Assembly: GCA_026182355.1 (NCBI GenBank) | Contig: JAPFBL010000068.1 | Location: forward strand, 9,833,001 to 9,897,000 | Direction: 5' to 3' | Length of the DNA: 64,000 nt | Source: Hermatobates lingyangjiaoensis | Lineage: Eukaryota > Arthropoda > Insecta > Hemiptera > Hermatobatidae | Shown here: piece after piece, positions 1 through 10,065 of the stretch | How positions within the stretch are numbered: the stretch's first letter is position 1 | Layout of the letters: the number at the start of each line of letters is the position of its first letter | Position numbers and translations under genes: made by a program | Notes under the pieces: model-generated | Seen by the model: the letters and a program-made list of their open reading frames with translations, nothing else | Databases searched by the model: none | Told to the model about the DNA's origin: nothing

Positions 1-42
1 CAGCCAAGAATACATTTTTTGAAATATTTGTACCCCAAGTAT

Positions 43-424
43 GTCGAAGAAAAGAAAGGTAATTGATGAAGGAGTGTGTTTCAAGATAAGTGGACGATAG
101 ACTATTTTTTTGTGATATGGAAAGAGAAACCAGTGTGCCTCGTTTGTTCAGATGTAATTAGTGTATTGAAGGAGTATAATTTGAAAAGACTACTTGACAA
201 AACATCCTTCATATCACAATCTTACTGGTCGACCAAGAGAAGAAAAAGTTGAAAAACTGAGAAAAGCCTTGATAGGACAGAAAACGTTTTTTGTTAAGAA
301 ACAGAATAAGAATAATGATATTGTGCAAGCCAGTTACATTGTTGCAGAAAAAATTGCTAAGTATTCAAAAACCTACAGTGATGGAGAATTTTTAAAGAGT
401 GATGAGAGAATTTATGTCATTTGA
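43..424 (+). pseudogene. hAT transposase N-terminus (GTF2IRD2/ZBED-like), frameshifted
   Basis: The reading frame begins MSKKRK at base 43. After a frameshift near 87-92 it continues KWTIDYFFV, then PVCLVC (the Cys pair of a BED-type zinc finger), then LKEYNLKR. A second frameshift near 190 moves it into TKHPSYHNLTG, REEKVEKLRKAL, SYIVAEKIAK and DGEFLK, ending at TGA 422-424. The order and wording match the N-terminus of the hAT proteins annotated as general transcription factor II-I repeat domain-containing protein 2-like. The first His of the zinc finger falls at the second frameshift. No dimerisation domain follows. The product is not functional; as a pseudogene the family call is firm. 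Confidence 0.75.
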
Positions 425-614
425 ACATTTATAAAGAAATAAAGAAAGTAAAATAATGGAAAGAAAAAGAAAATCAGGCCTGCGACAGTAAAACAAATAA
501 AAACAAAGTGAAAAAAAAGTATGTATGGAAAAGTAATATTTCTTGCATATGTGTATCATCATGCGGCCCTCGCCCACTCAAAAATAGTAAAGTGCGGCCC
601 GCAGGTTACAAACA

Positions 615-628
615 GTTGCCCATGCCTG
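615..628 (-). repeat. hAT terminal inverted repeat (right end)
   Basis: GTTGCCCATGCCTG at the end of the hAT remnant, preceded by GCGGCCCGCAGG. Its complement is a standard start for this hAT group. Confidence 0.6.
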
Positions 629-2306
629 TTTTAAAGTATTCATGATTAAAACATATATTCTTCTAAGTTAATACTAATCGTTTTTTTATTGAATGCATTA
701 TTTGTTTTCTGACAAACATAGCAAAATATTTAGGGACACAAATATAAAGTTTAGTATGAGGCAAAAATAAGTTTACATTCATGTTTTTTTTAGAAGACGA
801 AACAATGAATTAATAAATTCCTAAGTAGTTAGTTTATATATTCAACTTTTTTTGCCAATTACAATTCAAATTATAAGTAAAATATATGGTTAATCATTGA
901 TAATTAAATCCTGCAATTATTATAAGACGTTGCCATGATGATAGTTCATTATTCTTCATTGTTGAAACGTCGACATTGATGAGTTCATTTAACATTTACA
1001 ACAGAGGTTTTTTTATTTTAAGTAAATGTAATTTATTCTGTGTATACACAACAAAATGTTTATCACGAATCGATCAGTTTCAAAGGTTTAAATAAATTCT
1101 TCAGTGTCAACTTTTTCAGAAGGAAAAACAATAAACTATTGCAATAGAATATTAAGTAAAAAAAAGTTTCAAATCGTTAAAGCAATCTTTTTAAAAAAGA
1201 AATTAAAAATAATAACTCATTTTTTAACTCTGGACAGAGAAGTTTCATTACTTTACATCTGTTAAATTGTTTTGTAACCTATACATTAAAAACAAATACC
1301 TCTCATAACTCAGTCATCTGTCATCATAGCCATTAGATCAGAAATATTCAAGAGTGAGAAATTTGCAATGTATGTTGGGTCTAACTACAAACGAATTATT
1401 AAGGGAAGGTTTTCAAAATCAACCTTCAAAATTTTATTTCATTTACCTCAAAAAATATGCATACCTAAGCCACCAGTAAGAGTAGTCACTATGTATAATT
1501 GGGTATTCTAAATCAAGTAGAAAATTAATAAAGAAATACTTGGTCACAGTTATGTTTTTATTCAGCATTAGTCATCAAGATTAATTGTCTAACTATACAT
1601 TTATTTTTATCTATTTCTATCTTTTTTTCCTTTTTAGTAACACCCGTTACGATAATTAATATCTATATTTTATAGAAGGAAAATTTTTCTTTCTTTAATG
1701 TCCATGTACAAAATACTTTAGAAAGGAAATTACGTATTTCTACACTATGTTTTTAAGAAACACTTGTTTTATTTTAGTCCCTTGGAATATTGATATCTTA
1801 GTGTTATACCCATTGTAGAAATCTCTTTTGATATCAATATCTCAGAATTTCTGCCTAAATGCTTACTTAATGAGAAAAGAGCACATGATGTTGCCATGTT
1901 CTTCACTTAAACAAGACCCACGAGATTAAAGTCGCATTGGAATTGTTACCAAGATTTATAAATGGAGGTACTCCTTTGAAGTCGCCCGAGCCCCTCTGAG
2001 GCATAGTTAGTCCAAGTTCCCCTACAAGGGCTGGCATTAAGAAATTCCTTTGTCGCGAGATAATTTTGTAAAAGACCCATTGACCTTTCATCTAATTAAA
2101 GCAGCTCTTTGCATAGCTGACATTTCATGAGAAACAAAACTTCTAACTTTTCTTGCTTTCCTAATTAAACAACATTCAATACCAGTTCGTTTTATTTTTC
2201 AGGTAAAGTTTACAATTCAACCGTTTCTTTCTGTTCAAAATACTTTTACTAATTGAACAAAACTCTGCATTTTTACTGTGAAAACGAATTTCAATTGATT
2301 TATATA
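629..2306. other. AT-rich DNA without recognised genes
   Basis: I see only A/T-biased sequence with short homopolymers. No open frame has coding-like composition and no terminal repeats are visible. The one compositionally distinct piece is listed separately at 1940-2110. Confidence 0.5.
1940..2110. other. GC-richer island, candidate conserved non-coding element
   Basis: This block is clearly less A/T-biased than its surroundings. It ends in a TAATTAAAG core followed by CTTTGCAT (octamer-like) and GCTGACATTTCATG. Such dense homeodomain/POU-like words within normal-complexity DNA are typical of developmental enhancers, but no conservation data are available here. A minus-strand frame of 62 codons crosses it without any recognisable domain. 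Confidence 0.2.
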
Positions 2307-3154
2307 TATATATTGTATAAACATGGATATTTTATGTATTTAAATGCTTCTATCTTTTCCAAATAACTAAAAAATATAAAAAATTTGAAGAATTTTACAA
2401 CAATAAGACCTATTACATATAAACAAAAATCATAATTTAAACTACCAGTAACTCTCATGATTGCATGAATTACTATATACGGATTAGAGTGCCGTAAGTC
2501 TGCTTATAACTTAAATATACTCATGCTAAACAAACTCCAATGATACGTAAACAATGTGTTTCTCGCTAGCATGACTCGTGAATTCTGACATTTTCGCCTA
2601 ATTTGCTTTTAGGAATAGAGTATTACAATATTGTTCTAGTAGATTTTAAGAATAAAATGTAATTCCAAACTGAGATGGCGTTGATCTATATAGGATTGAT
2701 CGGTATATTATTATTATATATATAATATATATACGATATATTGTATAAACATGGATATTTTATAGTATTTAAATGCTATCTATCTTTTCCAAATAACCTA
2801 AAAAATATAAAAAATGTTTGAAGAATTTTTTAAACATAAGACCTATTACCATATAAGACAATAAAATATAATTTAACTACCAGTAAACTCCATGATTGCA
2901 TGAATTACTATATACGGATTAGAGTGCCGTAAGTCTGCTTAATAACTTAAATATACTCATGCTAAACAAACTCCAATGATACGTCCAACAATGATGTTCT
3001 CTTCGCTAGCATGACTGCGTGAATTCTGACATTTTCGGCCTAATATTGCTGTTTAGGGAAAGAGTATTACAATATTGTGCAGTAGATTTTAAGAATAAAA
3101 CATAATTCCAAATAAGATGGGTTGATCATAATATAGGATAAATCAGATATTATG
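2307..3154 (+). repeat. Imperfect tandem duplication, unit about 430 bp
   Basis: Copy 1 runs about 2307-2709 and copy 2 about 2736-3154. Shared landmarks in the same order include TTGTATAAACATGGATATTT, TGATTGCATGAATTAC, CGGATTAGAGTGCCGTAAG, GCTAGCATGACT and GAATTCTGACATTTTC. The copies differ mainly by single-base insertions and deletions rather than substitutions. A TATA-rich junction (2700-2740) separates them. Copy 2 abuts the left end of the fold-back PLE. Confidence 0.85.
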
Positions 3155-3192
3155 TTCTGAGGTAAAATGGATAAACCAACAAAAGTCTCCAC

Positions 3193-3262
3193 ACAAATGA
3201 AGTTGTATTCAACGCGTTTCGAACACTTTGTGTTCATCATCAGGAAGACACTATAATACAAA
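3193..3262 (-). ncRNA. Hammerhead ribozyme motif, PLE family A, left arm
   Basis: On the minus strand: core CTGATGA (complement of 3237-3243), a stem II hairpin GAACAC/GTGTTC with an AAA loop, then GAAA (complement of 3217-3220), the self-complementary ACGCGT (3212-3217), T as H17, and GAA pairing with TTC just before the core. These elements fall in the type I hammerhead order. It is the mirror of the motif at 4145-4220. Activity is unknown. Confidence 0.7.
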
Positions 3263-3371
3263 TTATATCTAATTAGTTACAAAAATTAGAGTGAAATAAT
3301 AAAAATTCAATTAAGAGAATTCAAGACGTACCCAATGATGTGGTACTGACGGGTTGGTCAAGTGAAAACAA

Positions 3372-3602
3372 CTAGTAGGAAACTGACATTAAGGCATTGA
3401 GAGGCAGAATTATTAAAGGATTATTAATGACGGCCTTGTTTATTTGAAAAGCTTCCAAATTACAAATTTCTTTAAACTTTCTATTCACATGTAGGATGGT
3501 AAGGTTCAAGTTTGGATCAAAGCTGTGATTTTGTGTGACAAGGTGTTTCGCAAAATGTGAAAAAAAATCTTTATTATTCTTATTGTCATTTTTCCTTTCC
3601 AA
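3372..3602 (-). pseudogene. PLE GIY-YIG endonuclease C-terminus (left arm)
   Basis: The minus-strand frame contains FFSHFAKHLVTQNHSF, LTILHVNRKFKEICNLEAFQ and INKAVINNP. This fits the C-terminal part of PLE GIY-YIG nucleases: a small/Ala-His segment, an N-H pair, an I-L-H strand, and a helix with the conserved Glu in L-E-A/E-x-x-I. The GIY and YIG strands and the RT are absent. The last residues (from about LIILPLNAL) are out of register with the right arm because of the deletion at this site. It is non-functional and too short to act alone. Confidence 0.65.
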
Positions 3603-3637
3603 GTATTTTTTTAATAAAGAATAAATTTAATAAAGAA

Positions 3638-3872
3638 TTTTTTTCACATTTTGCGAAACACCTTGTCACACAAAATCACAGCTTTGATCCAAACTTGAAC
3701 CTTACCATCCTACATGGTAGAATGAAAGTTTAAAGAAATTTGTAATTTGGAAGCTTTTCAAATAAACAAGGCCGTCATTAATAATCCTTCTGCCTCTCTA
3801 TGCCTTAATGATCAAATTCCAGGGTGTCCAAAATTTCTTAAGCTGTTCCTAGAATCACAAAGAATAAATTAA
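3638..3872 (+). pseudogene. PLE GIY-YIG endonuclease C-terminus (right arm), frameshifted
   Basis: Mirror copy of the left-arm coding piece. SHFAKHLVTQNHS and NLTILH are in frame from about 3638. A frameshift near 3716-3730 (CATGGTAGAATG here, CATGTGAATAG in the left arm) brings in a TAA. The other frame resumes KEICNLEAFQ and runs through CLNDQIPGCPKFLK to TAA at 3870-3872. That end is probably the native C-terminus, because the left arm lost it in the 208-bp deletion. Confidence 0.6.
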
Positions 3873-4144
3873 AAAAATAAATTTAAAAAAAAAAAGTTTC
3901 TTTCCTCTAAATTATTGGTTCTGGCCTTCTCTATTTCAGTTAACGGCTTTCAAGGATACCCGAAACCTTTGTCACCTTATCTCCTATATGCCTGCCTATC
4001 CCCACTCTTTCGCAAGGGATCAGTTTCCTACTAGATGTTTTCACTTGACCAACCCGTCAGTACCACATCATTGGGTACGTCTTGAATTCTCTTAATTGAA
4101 TTTTTATTATTTCACTCTAATTTTTGTAACTAATTAGATATAAT

Positions 4145-4220
4145 TTGTATTATAGTGTCTTCCTGATGATGAACACAAAGTGTTCGAAACGCGTTGAATA
4201 AAACTTCATTTGTGTGGAGA
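4145..4220 (+). ncRNA. Hammerhead ribozyme motif, PLE family A, right arm
   Basis: CTGATGA at 4163-4169. Stem II is GAACAC (4171-4176), loop AAA, GTGTTC (4180-4185). GAAA is at 4186-4189. Stem III is palindromic ACGCGT (4189-4194), H17 is T4195, and stem I starts C4162-G4196, T4161-A4197, T4160-A4198. All invariant core positions are present. Cleavage would be predicted after T4195. Known: HHRs of this minimal type occur in PLE pseudo-LTRs, where a short stem III favours action as dimers. What is inferred is that this copy could cleave. Confidence 0.75.
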
Positions 4221-4251
4221 CTTTTGTTGGTTTATCCATTTTACCTCAGAA

Positions 4252-4518
4252 TGAGTAAATACCACACAATTACGGATTGCACAACTAATGATTCAGATAC
4301 TATGTATTTCTACTTTAAAAGAGAGTAAAATATATACCATATATCATGTTGCTATCACAGCAAATTTTAAATAACTAAATAAGCTGCAGAGGCCTACATT
4401 CAACTTTACTTTTGATCAATATAAATTCTTTAAGAACCAATAGATGTGTCTTTTATTTAATGTGGCTATATATAAATTTCAAACAATGTCTAGTGTTTGT
4501 TCACATGTAGCTATAATA
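4252..4518. other. AT-rich spacer
   Basis: Short A/T-rich interval between the PLE and the mariner; nothing recognisable. Confidence 0.4.
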
Positions 4519-4736
4519 CGAGGGTCGTCCAGAAAATAAGTTCCGTTTTGGTCTGTAGGGCAGTAGGAGTGGTTTTTGCCAAATCCGGCAACACCGCTCG
4601 AAAGAGGAGAGGTGGGGGAATAGAATGAGAGGTGGGGGACCTCAGTCCGTCAATTACCAACGTCAGGGCAGGTAGTTGAAATGGAGCCCTCCATGTCACG
4701 TCCCGCCACCTCGATCCCCGTTCCTCTCGAGTTGTT

Positions 4737-5111
4737 TTGCGCGGAGTGATTCAATTTCTTTATGCACAGGGTTTCAAATCAGTTCAAATTCACGAACAGC
4801 TCATTTCTGTTTATGGAGAAGGTGTAATGAGTGAATCAATGGTGAGGAGATGGGTACGTGAATTTAAGGCGGGAAGACATTCACTTGAGGATGAAAGTGG
4901 GAGAGGCAGACCCTCAGTTGTGACGGACGAAATTGTCGCAGAAATCGACAATGCAATTCGCAAAGATCGTCGTTCAACCCTGGATGAACTCCACCTGAGT
5001 TTCCCAGACATCTCACGATCCCTCATCCATGAGATCGTCTCGGAAAAACTTGACTTTTGGAAAGTTTCCGCCCGGTGGGTCCCTAGAGAGCTGAATGTCT
5101 TCCCGCCTTAA
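4737..5111 (+). pseudogene. Mariner transposase N-terminal DNA-binding domain, truncated
   Basis: The frame reads GVIQFLYAQGFKSVQIHEQL (first helix-turn-helix), SESMVRRWVREFKAG, the AT-hook-like linker GRGRP near residues 56-60, a second helix-turn-helix (DISRSLIHEIVSEKL), and ends near ARWVPREL, corresponding to the WVPHxL linker of the family. The next residues (NVFPP) come from the inverted right arm. The open frame extends a little upstream with no obvious ATG, so the start is uncertain. No DD34D residue is present, so the product could bind TIRs at most. Confidence 0.8.
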
Positions 5112-5238
5112 ATTCACTTACCCATCTCCTCACCATTGATTCACTCATTACACCTTCTCCATAAACAGAAATGAGCTGTTCGTGAATTTGAACTGATTTG
5201 AAACCCTGTGCATAAAGAAATTGAATCACTCCGCGCAA
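5093..5238 (-). pseudogene. Mirror copy of the mariner transposase N-terminus
   Basis: The complement of this stretch repeats the left-arm coding start (IQFLYAQGF through MVRRWV to FKAGRH) and then breaks at the loop. It has at least one difference from the left arm (TACCCA versus TACCCATC context; R/S change after RRWV). Confidence 0.7.
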
Positions 5239-5458
5239 AACAACTCGAGAGGAACGGGGATCGAGGTGGCGGGACGTGACATGGAGGGCTCCATTTCAAC
5301 TACCTGCCCTGACGTTGGTAATTGACCGACTGAGGTCCCCCACCTCTCATTCTATTCCCCCACCTCTCCTCTTTCGAGCGGTGTTGCCGGATTTGGCAAA
5401 AACCACTCCTACCGCCCTACAGACCAAAACGGAACTTATTTTCTGGACGACCTACGTA

Positions 5459-8400
5459 CTTTTATTAGATATAAGAAACATGAAATCATTGATCAATCTC
5501 TCATGTTATTAAAGTCATTAAACAAAGGGCCTGCATCTCATTGGACTAGTATGTTCCGCAGCCATACCATTCATTTTGGGCGATACATCACCATGTTGTA
5601 ACAAAATTCAAATTCAAATTTTCAGTTTTCTAATGACCTTTTTACCGCATCATCGAAGAATTAGTTTAAAATTATCATCCACTTTGTTCTAAAGAAGAAA
5701 GAGTAGATTTCCCATACTTCAATATTACCCAAAGACAATGGAGTTTATAACCAAACCAAACCAAGACCAAATCTGACATTAAGTTTCGTTCAAAGGTGCT
5801 GCATGTGGCTTGATTAGTTTAAAGATTTTGTTTGACAATCATCCGTCATACTATGGAATGGATCAGGAAATATATGTTTCTTTGGGGTTAATTTTTTCAT
5901 TTAACAATTTTATTCTTCTATCATATATTAACTCATTAAAACATATCAATTTTTTTAATGAACCTCCAGGTTATTATTGAACAATAATTTTATTTCACTT
6001 AAACATTTTCTAAGTCAATGTAAACAAAGTACAGAAACTTAAATAACTCCAAAAATACAACAGGTGATCTATTATGATCTATTTCAAGCCCTTGAAATAG
6101 ATACCAATTTTTTTTATAACTTTCTAATTTTAAAGTCTTTTTTGATATTTATCAAAATGTACTGTTTCCATGTACAAATTCTTAACCAGATCTCTCATTC
6201 TAACGTCACTATTGAGAACATCAGTAAAGCATATACAGCGGTGCCTTGACTTAGGAATTAAATTCTTTCCGGGACTGACTTCGTGTATTAAAGTGGTCGA
6301 ATGCCCACCGTACAAATTTCTGATGGGGATATAGTATAATTCGATTAATCTGTTCTACAGTCCAAAAACATACGACAAATCCTCAATAAATACTGCAATA
6401 CTGGGTATAAAAATAACTACATATACTTATAAATAGAAATCAGTTAAATTAGACAAATTTAAGAAAATTCATTATAAATAAATAATAAATAATGTATATA
6501 ACATCGACTTAGAGACTGACGAATAAAGGTCGGAGGAGACGGAGGGTGTGGAAGTAGAGGAGGATACGATGGGACGATGAGCGTACAAATTGCACTGTAA
6601 GTTACAGTATGTAACTTACCTTATTTATTTTTCTTGTTTTATATTTTATGATTCCCTTAACATAAAACTAAACTCATTGTACTACATTTGTACAGAAAGT
6701 GATTTCTTTTTTTATTTTTTTACGTTTTCTTTCATATTTCCTCCTTCACCTCTTTCACTCACATCAGGCTTGTTTTTTCACTTTACTTCCACTTGTTCAA
6801 TTATGATCACTTCACGACGCTTCATCGTACGTCATATCTCAACAACCAAATCTTCGTATATCGAAAAGAAAATTTGGTTTTAAATTTCTGTCGTACGAGA
6901 CATTTGTATGACAAAACGACAGGATGAAGATTTGAAATGGATGAAAAAACTGTGTTTTGGAAGGGCGAAAGGAATAGATCTAACTCATGTTTACCATGGT
7001 GCTAAATGAAAATACTACCATCTACGAATCAGATGTAAAGGGTGGGGAAGGATTTGGCGAGTGACAAGAAAATCTTCTTCAACCGTAAATCAAATGTTGC
7101 AATCAAAGCAGATTACTACTGTTCTTCATTTCTTTGTCATTATAATTTTTACCTATAATTGTTTAAGGTTTGAGCTACTTAAACTTATCTACTAGATTAC
7201 ATTTTACTTTTATCGTCGCATCACAGTATCATAATTTAGTAGCAACTTTGCACTGTATATGTTAATAACTAGCTCTTAATATAATTAAATTCTATCAATT
7301 GATCTATGCATTTCTCTTATATTTCTAAATAATTCTTTAGGTAAAGTATCAATTAAACAATGGTACATTTAATTCCGACAAAAATTAGCTGTTTGATTGA
7401 AAAACATATAAATGAGGTATACTTCACAGCATGGAACACTGCTGAACATTAAATGAAAAAATCGCTAGCGTGACTCCAAATATAGAGCCATTCTTTAATG
7501 AAGTTCTATATTGATTAAATTAGGAGTTACGTGTGTTTAAATACCACTTTGAAGTTATTGTTACACTTACCCTTCGACGTACTAGTCGAATCGTATTAAA
7601 TAAATTACTTTCAAATGATTTAATTACAGCATGACATTTATTTCTTTGTTGTGCGTGTGATACTTATTCAAAATGAAGCATTTTTTTATATTTAAATGAA
7701 TCGTTGCCACATCCATCTTAATCATTTTGCTACTACCTATTTTCATAATATTCGCTTTGATACGCCATAGAGACATCTCGAAATCGTTGACAACTTTTCG
7801 GTGGACTGGATTTATTCTATTCTATGATTCTCTCTTACCATTCAGCATAACTGAAAACTGTTAAGTCTAATTCACAAGAACCCTTACCATGAAATCCAAC
7901 GATACACTATAGCATGACTGAATCTAATTCATTAAGAGTTCTGTCTTCTCAAATGTCTTTTCATTTAGGATGTACAGATGTTCTAAAGAAAGTAAATAAG
8001 AATTTTTAAAAATAATATAAAGTTGTATTTATAAGTAAAAGAGGAATTGTTTGAATATTTTTCAAGATATTTCAAAAATACTTTTCATTTATATTTCCCA
8101 GTAATTCTGTAAAACTGTTTGAATAGTTTTCAAGATATATTACAAAAGATAGAGAGACAGGCGAGGGAGAAAAAATGATGAATAAGAGTTGGTTTTCGTT
8201 AGCCATATTCCTGCTATCAGAACTACACTGAAGGAAGAAGCATGTAATATAGATTTTAAAATAATTTTTCAACTTAGAATTTCGAACTTCAAATTTTAAT
8301 CATAGAATTTGTATTTTTATTTTTTATTAAATACATCATTTTCTCCTTTGGTGATGCTAACCTAATTTATCAAGTGTAGATTATTTGTTTACAACTACAA

Positions 8401-9885
8401 TCAATTACAAGTAATTACAATTAAATGGTTCTTAATTTGTTTATTTTTGCTCTTCATATAAATGAAAAACTTCTCATAAGAACAAACAAATCTTCTTATA
8501 ATAATTGTCTAAATAACATAAGCATAATCATTAGTAATAATATATTATTATTATTATTATACTAATACTACAATATTGTTTTATTAAGCTAATATTATAT
8601 TAAACATCATGGCAGGTGCCATACAGGTTACTATTACAATTCTTATAAAACTCAACGATTTGTGTACCTCGACAGCTTTCTGAACTTCTCCATTCTCATG
8701 AAAAAGTGAGAGCTATCTGTATTAAGATTATTGGAAAATAATAATTAACCATTCTTTATTCGATTGTTGACGTTTTATTCTGTTTAACCTGGACAATATT
8801 ATCTTGCATTTTGAAAAGAATTGCTTAAATTTATTTTCTTTAGTTACTATTTATTTATTACTGCATTTAATTTAATTTTAACTGTAAAAACTCATGAAAA
8901 ATTAAGCGATTCAGGTTTTCTCTTCACAAGAAACGATGTTCCAAAACAGGTCGATACATGAGGAAAACTTAGACGGTAAAACGTTGGATTTTTTATAATA
9001 GGATATTTTATGACGCATTCAGATGGTTTTTAAAAGTAACCACTCAGAAACTAAAAAATCTGCTAGAGGAATGGCAATTTGTTAGCTTTTTTTGATGAAT
9101 TATTCTGACTTTAAGCAAATAATTTTTTCTTTAAACGTTTATCATTAATACAGAAAACCAAAAAAGACATTTCAAGTTAAATAACTATCGTTAGACTTTT
9201 GGAGCACATTCTAAATATAAAAGATATGTTTCTCAGCTATATAATTATAGTCCTTGATATGTTCTGTCAAGTAAACTTCAATAGAATTGACTAAAGCAAC
9301 ATTTTACTTTTTAAATATCAGGGTTTCTTAGATTAGTATTTTAATAACCTGTGAATCTTTCCGTTGACCAACAATTTACTGACTATTCACAATATGTTCA
9401 ATTGAATCTCAGTATTAAGGATTATTTGTGTACATAAACCTATTCAAACTACGATCTAGAGCTAAGATATATATGACCTGAAACTAAAACTGGGTTACAC
9501 CTGAAATAAAGTGACCGACACTAGTTCAAGTTTTATTGAAAGGGTTTCTTGAAAGGTGTGAAACTCTTCTTTACTGATAATGAATACTCGTATATATTTT
9601 CGGGGGTGTTATTTATAGAGGAGGTTGGTTAAGTGTGATACCGTACAGTAAAGTTTTGTTGAAGATGTATTTCACCTATTTATTTGAAATCGCTTGGTAG
9701 AGGCACAACTAAGTATTTTTTGCCCATTTTAGGGCTTTTGCCAAGGAGCAGTTTTTAGAAAGAAGTTTCATTGTATTTAAAAAAAAATCAGAGAATGAAG
9801 TAAGTTATTAAGTAAAGAATAGCAAAAAATTAAGGGAGTTTGTTAAGTCGGGTGTGGAGCAGAATTGGATACGAAGCGATTTGAC
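5459..9885. other. AT-rich desert, no recognised genes
   Basis: I found no coding or transposon signature. Small local structures are a perfect 10-bp hairpin at 6597-6619, a purine-rich G/A stretch at 6515-6580 (GGAGGAGACGGAGGG) and (ATT)n at about 8543-8563. Open frames of 61-97 codons have random-like composition. Confidence 0.45.
6597..6619. repeat. Perfect short hairpin
   Basis: GTAAGTTACA and TGTAACTTAC separated by GTA. No terminator-like or tRNA-like context; function unknown. Confidence 0.5.
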
Positions 9886-10065
9886 TTTTAAATTCCTTTC
9901 CACGTCTTAGCTCTAAATCCCCGGCAATGGAGCTCGGCGCTTCTCTAATCGTCCGCCTCACTCAACACTCCTCTCCCCTGTCTCCAAACAACAATTTCTC
10001 AACACCTCAATTCCTATTTTTCCTTTAATTTTACTCACCCCAGCAGTGCTTTAAGCACACGCGTA
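9886..10065. other. GC-richer, pyrimidine-rich island
   Basis: This block (CCCCGGCAATGGAGCTCGG, then CTCTCCCCTGTCTCC) stands out from the surrounding A/T-rich DNA and contains several CpGs. It has no coding frame of note. Candidate conserved or regulatory element only. Confidence 0.2.

Larger units (their letters stand above)
1..628 (+). mobile_element. hAT DNA transposon remnant, 5' end outside window
   Basis: Seen: a degraded transposase N-terminus (about 43-424) is followed by about 190 bp of non-coding sequence containing GC-rich GCGGCCC blocks at 554-601, and then a terminal motif at 615-628. Read on the minus strand this motif is CAGGCATGGGCAAC. Known: many hAT elements related to GTF2IRD2/ZBED-like genes end in CAG-G-TGGGCAAC followed by GCGGGCCGC. 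The dimerisation and catalytic regions of a complete hAT transposase (usually about 600 residues) are absent, so this is an internally deleted copy. The left terminus lies before base 1, so the expected 8-bp target duplication (629-636 on this side) cannot be confirmed. Confidence 0.75.
3155..4251. mobile_element. Fold-back Penelope-like element (family A) with two HHR motifs
   Basis: Seen: a long inverted repeat. Left arm 3155-about 3590, right arm about 3612-4251, with an A/T-rich turn between them. The outermost bases TTCTGAGGTAAAATGG are mirrored at 4236-4251. The right arm has about 208 bp (3811-4018) missing from the left arm; the junction is bounded by ATCAAATT and ATCAGTTT. Each arm carries the end of a GIY-YIG reading frame and then a terminal region with a hammerhead core. 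Known: PLEs encode a reverse transcriptase fused to a GIY-YIG endonuclease, and many have HHRs in their pseudo-LTRs. No reverse transcriptase remains. Inference: two 3' ends of one PLE joined head-to-head. Confidence 0.75.
4519..5456. mobile_element. Mariner-like element rearranged into a 365-bp inverted duplication
   Basis: The element starts CGAGGGTCGTCCAGAAAATA and ends with the complement of CGTAGGTCGTCCAG. It is flanked by TA at 4517-4518 and 5457-5458, the mariner target duplication. Left arm 4519-4883 and right arm 5093-5456 are inverted copies of the same 5' half (TIR, leader and transposase N-terminus) with only occasional mismatches. The 209-bp loop (4884-5092) continues the transposase frame from the left arm. 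The 3' half of a normal ~1.3-kb mariner, including the catalytic domain, is missing. It is non-autonomous, but with both TIRs intact it could in principle be mobilised in trans. Confidence 0.85.

Noticed and set aside
3155..4251. LTR retrotransposon or MITE interpretation of the long inverted repeat
   Set aside because: The arms are inverted rather than direct, contain GIY-YIG coding sequence, and show no integrase, gag or short MITE-like TIR.
4511..4699. Identical open frames at 4511-4699 (-) and 5276-5512 (+)
   Set aside because: They are the non-coding leader of the mariner read in the wrong direction. They match each other only because the element is an inverted duplication.
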